From contig CAJOMT010000067.1 of NCBI GenBank assembly GCA_905235815.1, forward strand, positions 1 to 7,073: a DNA stretch of 7,073 nucleotides. Direction: 5' to 3'. A model generated the notes under the pieces. The model was not told the DNA's origin and made no database searches. It saw only the letters and a list, made by a program, of their open reading frames with translations. Below are positions 5,248-7,073 of this stretch, in pieces (position 1 is the first letter of the stretch; every line of letters begins with the position of its first letter). Source of the stretch: an uncultured Clostridia bacterium (GTDB lineage Bacteria; Bacillota; Clostridia; Christensenellales; Borkfalkiaceae). The position numbers and the translations under genes were made by a program.

Positions 5248-5664
5248 ATGAAAGTTTTAGTCAGTAAGTGCCTCCTCGGCGAAAATTGCAGATATAAAGG
5301 CGATAATTGCTACGACGAAAGAGTGGCTGAATTTTTAAAAGACAAAGAAGCGATAGGCGTATGTCCCGAGCAACTCGGCGGCCTTCCCACCCCGAGAGAT
5401 CCGGGCGAGAGAGTGGGCGAAAAAGTTATAAGCAATAAAGGGAAAGACATAACAGCAGAATATATGTCAGGCGCAAACAAGGTGCTCGAAATCGCAAAAA
5501 GAGAAAAAGTAGATTTATGTTTACTAAAAGCGAAAAGCCCATCATGCGGAAAGGGCATTATATACGACGGAACGTTTTCCGGTTCTCTTAAAGAAGGGAA
5601 CGGAGTTACGGCGGAACTACTTATAAAGAGCGGTTTTAAAGTATTGACCGAAAACGACTTATAA
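5248..5664 (+). CDS. DUF523 family protein, TudS-like Fe-S desulfidase candidate
   Basis: 138 residues, a complete single-domain DUF523 protein. Conserved blocks: VSKCLLGENCRY (5-16), the VCPEQLGGLPTPR block (38-50), LKAKSPSCGKGIIYDG (93-108) and GNGVTAELL (117-125). Cys8, Cys39 and Cys100 sit in the three conserved blocks and are the likely ligands of a [4Fe-4S] cluster with one open iron site; Glu41 after Cys39 is a likely active-site residue. Cys14, Cys21 and Cys91 are extra. Characterised DUF523 members (TudS) remove sulfur from 2-thiouracil and, in other work, from 4-thio-UMP, giving uracil or UMP plus sulfide. Which activity applies here is inference, but the gene is divergent from a PyrR-controlled uracil permease, in keeping with thio-pyrimidine salvage. 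The ATG fits the family N-terminus; no clear Shine-Dalgarno precedes it and the leader is very short. A good terminator follows at 5712-5741. Confidence 0.9.
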   Translation: MKVLVSKCLLGENCRYKGDNCYDERVAEFLKDKEAIGVCPEQLGGLPTPRDPGERVGEKVISNKGKDITAEYMSGANKVLEIAKREKVDLCLLKAKSPSCGKGIIYDGTFSGSLKEGNGVTAELLIKSGFKVLTENDL

Positions 5665-5711
5665 AATAACGAACTGTAAAATACTCCCCACAAAAAGTGG
5701 TCAAACAAAAC

Positions 5712-5741
5712 AGGCATTTGGATTATCCAAGCGCCTTTTTT
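5712..5741 (+). terminator. Intrinsic terminator after the DUF523 gene
   Basis: AGGCAUUUGG / CCAAGCGCCU around the loop AUUAU, with one A-C mismatch and a U-G wobble, followed by six T (5736-5741). Flanking CAAAC (5702-5706) and GTTTG (5743-5747) with an A-rich run before the stem extend the symmetry. It separates the DUF523 unit from the ATPase gene. The rest of 5665-5840 holds only a 4-bp hairpin (CCAC-AAAAA-GTGG, 5688-5700) and the ATPase promoter. Confidence 0.75.
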
Positions 5742-5792
5742 CGTTTGATCGGAAAAACTCTATAAAATCTATTTTCCATTTTTGAAAAATAC

Positions 5793-5821
5793 TTGATTTT
5801 GGTAAATAGATGTGGTAGAAT
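5793..5821 (+). promoter_or_regulatory. Promoter of the DUF4143 ATPase gene
   Basis: TTGATT (5793-5798), 17 bases, TAGAAT (5816-5821) with an extended -10 TGG directly before it. Transcription should begin near 5828, just ahead of the Shine-Dalgarno GAGGTG (5830-5835), which is 5 bases from the ATG. The palindrome ATTTTTGAAAAAT (5778-5790) lies immediately upstream of the -35 box. Confidence 0.7.
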
Positions 5822-5840
5822 ATAAAGGCGAGGTGATATT

Positions 5841-7028
5841 ATGAAACTTATTGAGCGCAAACTCTATCTCGATAAAATGAAAAGCGTGGTCGGAACACCG
5901 GACATTAAGGTAATAACCGGAGTTCGTCGTAGCGGAAAATCAAAGCTTTTGGAATCGTTCAAAGAATACGTAGAAAAATCCATACCCGACCACAATATCA
6001 TTCATATCAATTTCAATCTTGTGAAATATGAACAATTAAAAGATTATCACGCACTTTATCAATATATAGACAACGCTTATGTTGAGGGCAAAAGCAATTT
6101 TGTATTGATAGACGAAGTTCAATTGTGTCCGAATTTTGAATTGACAATAAACAGTCTTCATGCTGAAGAAAAATACGATATTTATATTACGGGCTCAAAC
6201 GCCTTTTTATTGAGTTCAGATCTCGCAACGCTTTTTACCGGAAGAACTTTTGAAATTAAAGTGTTTCCGTTCTCTTTTGCCGAATATTCCGAATACTTTG
6301 GATTTTCCGATAAATATGAAGCATTTGATAGGTATATGCTTGAAGGCGGAATGTCCGGTTCCTATCTATATAAGGAACAAGAAGCAAAATACGATTATAT
6401 TGCAGACGTGTTTGATACGTTGATCGTGCGGGATATTCGTCAAAAATATAATATACGAAATATGCCTCTTCTGAATCGCCTCGTCGATTATTTGATGGAT
6501 AATATCTCAAATCTATTTTCCACAAGAAGTATAACCAATGCTTTGACGGATATGCCGAACAAAGTAAATCATATTACTGTCAACACTTATATTCAATATC
6601 TTTGCAACGCATTTGCTTTTTACAGAATTCGCAGATACGATATCAAAGGGAAAAAATATCTTGCAAGCAACGATAAATATTATTTAAGCGACCATGCGTT
6701 CCGCTATGCAAAACTCGGCACGAAAAATTTGGATCACGGTAGAGTGCTCGAAAATATCGTCGCTATTGAACTATTAAGGCGTGGCTATGAAGTTTACGTC
6801 GGCGTTCTTTACAAAAAAGAGATTGACTTTGTAGCAATTAAACGGAACGAAAAGGTATATATCCAAGTTGCGGATAACATTTCCGATCCGACGACATTTG
6901 AACGGGAAATATCCCCTTTGCTGGCAATAAAAGACGCTTATCCGAAAATGGTTATTGCAAGAACTCGCTACGAAGAATATCAATATGAAGGTGTAAGGAT
7001 CATTGACATTGCCGATTGGCTTAAATAA
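5841..7028 (+). CDS. AAA-type ATPase with C-terminal DUF4143 domain, function unknown
   Basis: 395 residues, the usual size of AAA_14/DUF4143 proteins. The N-terminal P-loop domain has Walker A GVRRSGKS at 27-34, Walker B FVLIDEVQ at 87-94 (Asp91, Glu92) and sensor-1-like TGSN at 117-120. The typical linker FPFSFAEY is at 142-149 and VRDI at 196-199. The C-terminal domain (about 200-395) carries a PD-(D/E)xK-like pattern: Glu304 in GRVLENIVAIEL, EIDFV with Asp329, but IQVA (341-344) where an active nuclease would have ExK, so catalysis of DNA cleavage is unlikely. These proteins occur in many copies in gut Clostridia and Bacteroidetes without a known role. The start ATG at 5841 has the strong Shine-Dalgarno GAGGTG. 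The gene is clearly more AT-rich than the others (for example 30% GC in 6121-6180 versus 53% in 4081-4140) and stands alone behind a terminator, as expected for a transferred accessory gene. Confidence 0.92.
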   Translation: MKLIERKLYLDKMKSVVGTPDIKVITGVRRSGKSKLLESFKEYVEKSIPDHNIIHINFNLVKYEQLKDYHALYQYIDNAYVEGKSNFVLIDEVQLCPNFELTINSLHAEEKYDIYITGSNAFLLSSDLATLFTGRTFEIKVFPFSFAEYSEYFGFSDKYEAFDRYMLEGGMSGSYLYKEQEAKYDYIADVFDTLIVRDIRQKYNIRNMPLLNRLVDYLMDNISNLFSTRSITNALTDMPNKVNHITVNTYIQYLCNAFAFYRIRRYDIKGKKYLASNDKYYLSDHAFRYAKLGTKNLDHGRVLENIVAIELLRRGYEVYVGVLYKKEIDFVAIKRNEKVYIQVADNISDPTTFEREISPLLAIKDAYPKMVIARTRYEEYQYEGVRIIDIADWLK

Positions 7029-7037
7029 ACTTGCTAA

Positions 7038-7052
7038 GATAATTCCATTATC
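7038..7052 (+). terminator. Weak AT-rich hairpin after the ATPase gene
   Basis: GATAAT-TCC-ATTATC, a 6-bp stem 9 bases after the stop codon, without a U tract. A second short repeat (AAGAA at 7057-7061, TTCTT at 7069-7073) reaches the window end and may belong to the real terminator. Low certainty. Confidence 0.2.
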
Positions 7053-7073
7053 ATAAAAGAACCGAGATTTCTT

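Noticed and set aside
4955..5251. Plus-strand open frame of 98 codons across the permease start and leader
   Set aside because: Runs antisense through the permease N-terminus and the whole attenuator, and ends just inside the DUF523 start; no start signal.
5688..5700. CCAC-AAAAA-GTGG short inverted repeat as a mobile-element end
   Set aside because: Only 4-bp arms and no matching terminal repeat elsewhere in the window.
5310..5717. Minus-strand open frame of 135 codons
   Set aside because: Antisense to the DUF523 gene, whose conserved cysteine motifs make the plus strand the coding one.
5765..6522. Shared 14-mer AAATCTATTTTCCA at 5765-5778 and 6509-6522
   Set aside because: A single exact match in AT-rich sequence, one copy inside a coding frame, with no extension or target-site pattern; chance is an adequate explanation.

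Overview
The window looks like chromosomal DNA from an uncultured, low-to-moderate GC Clostridia-type Bacillota. The basis is a PyrR-type attenuator, Shine-Dalgarno sequences of the AAAGGAG/GAGGTG kind, sigma-A style promoters, and the DUF512 radical-SAM gene joined to der. Genus cannot be read from the sequence. No rRNA, tRNA, CRISPR array or insertion sequence is visible.

Layout. Positions 1-5032 are all on the minus strand. Read in the direction of transcription they are: a uracil permease (uraA/pyrP type, 5032-3569), a cation diffusion facilitator transporter with a manganese-type metal site (3485-2373), uracil phosphoribosyltransferase (upp, 2353-1712), a PDZ/radical-SAM DUF512 protein (1610-309), and the first 105 codons of the ribosome-assembly GTPase Der (316 to the window edge), whose start overlaps the DUF512 stop. 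On the plus strand are a small DUF523 (TudS-like desulfidase family) gene at 5248-5664 and a DUF4143-type ATPase at 5841-7028.

How the genes fit together. The permease brings in uracil and upp converts it to UMP with PRPP. The 215-bp divergent region between the permease and the DUF523 gene is the richest regulatory part of the window. It holds a textbook TTGACA-17-TAATAT promoter for the permease, a transcript starting almost exactly at a PyrR-like binding stem-loop (hexaloop CAGAGA), an antiterminator pairing, and a strong intrinsic terminator just ahead of the permease ribosome binding site. This is the full set of parts for UMP/UTP-controlled attenuation. A short palindrome links the -35 boxes of the two divergent promoters. 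Because characterised DUF523 proteins remove sulfur from thiouracil or 4-thio-UMP, I infer that the locus may be a combined uracil and thio-pyrimidine salvage module.

Points of interest at protein level: the permease has Gln at the position of the substrate-binding Glu241 of E. coli UraA; upp has an altered uracil-loop motif (TAFGDAGD instead of PGLGDAGD); the CDF transporter has an Asn-Asp/Asp-Asp site A and an extra C-terminal domain. The ATPase gene is clearly more AT-rich than its neighbours, has its own promoter and terminator-isolated position, and is probably an accessory gene.
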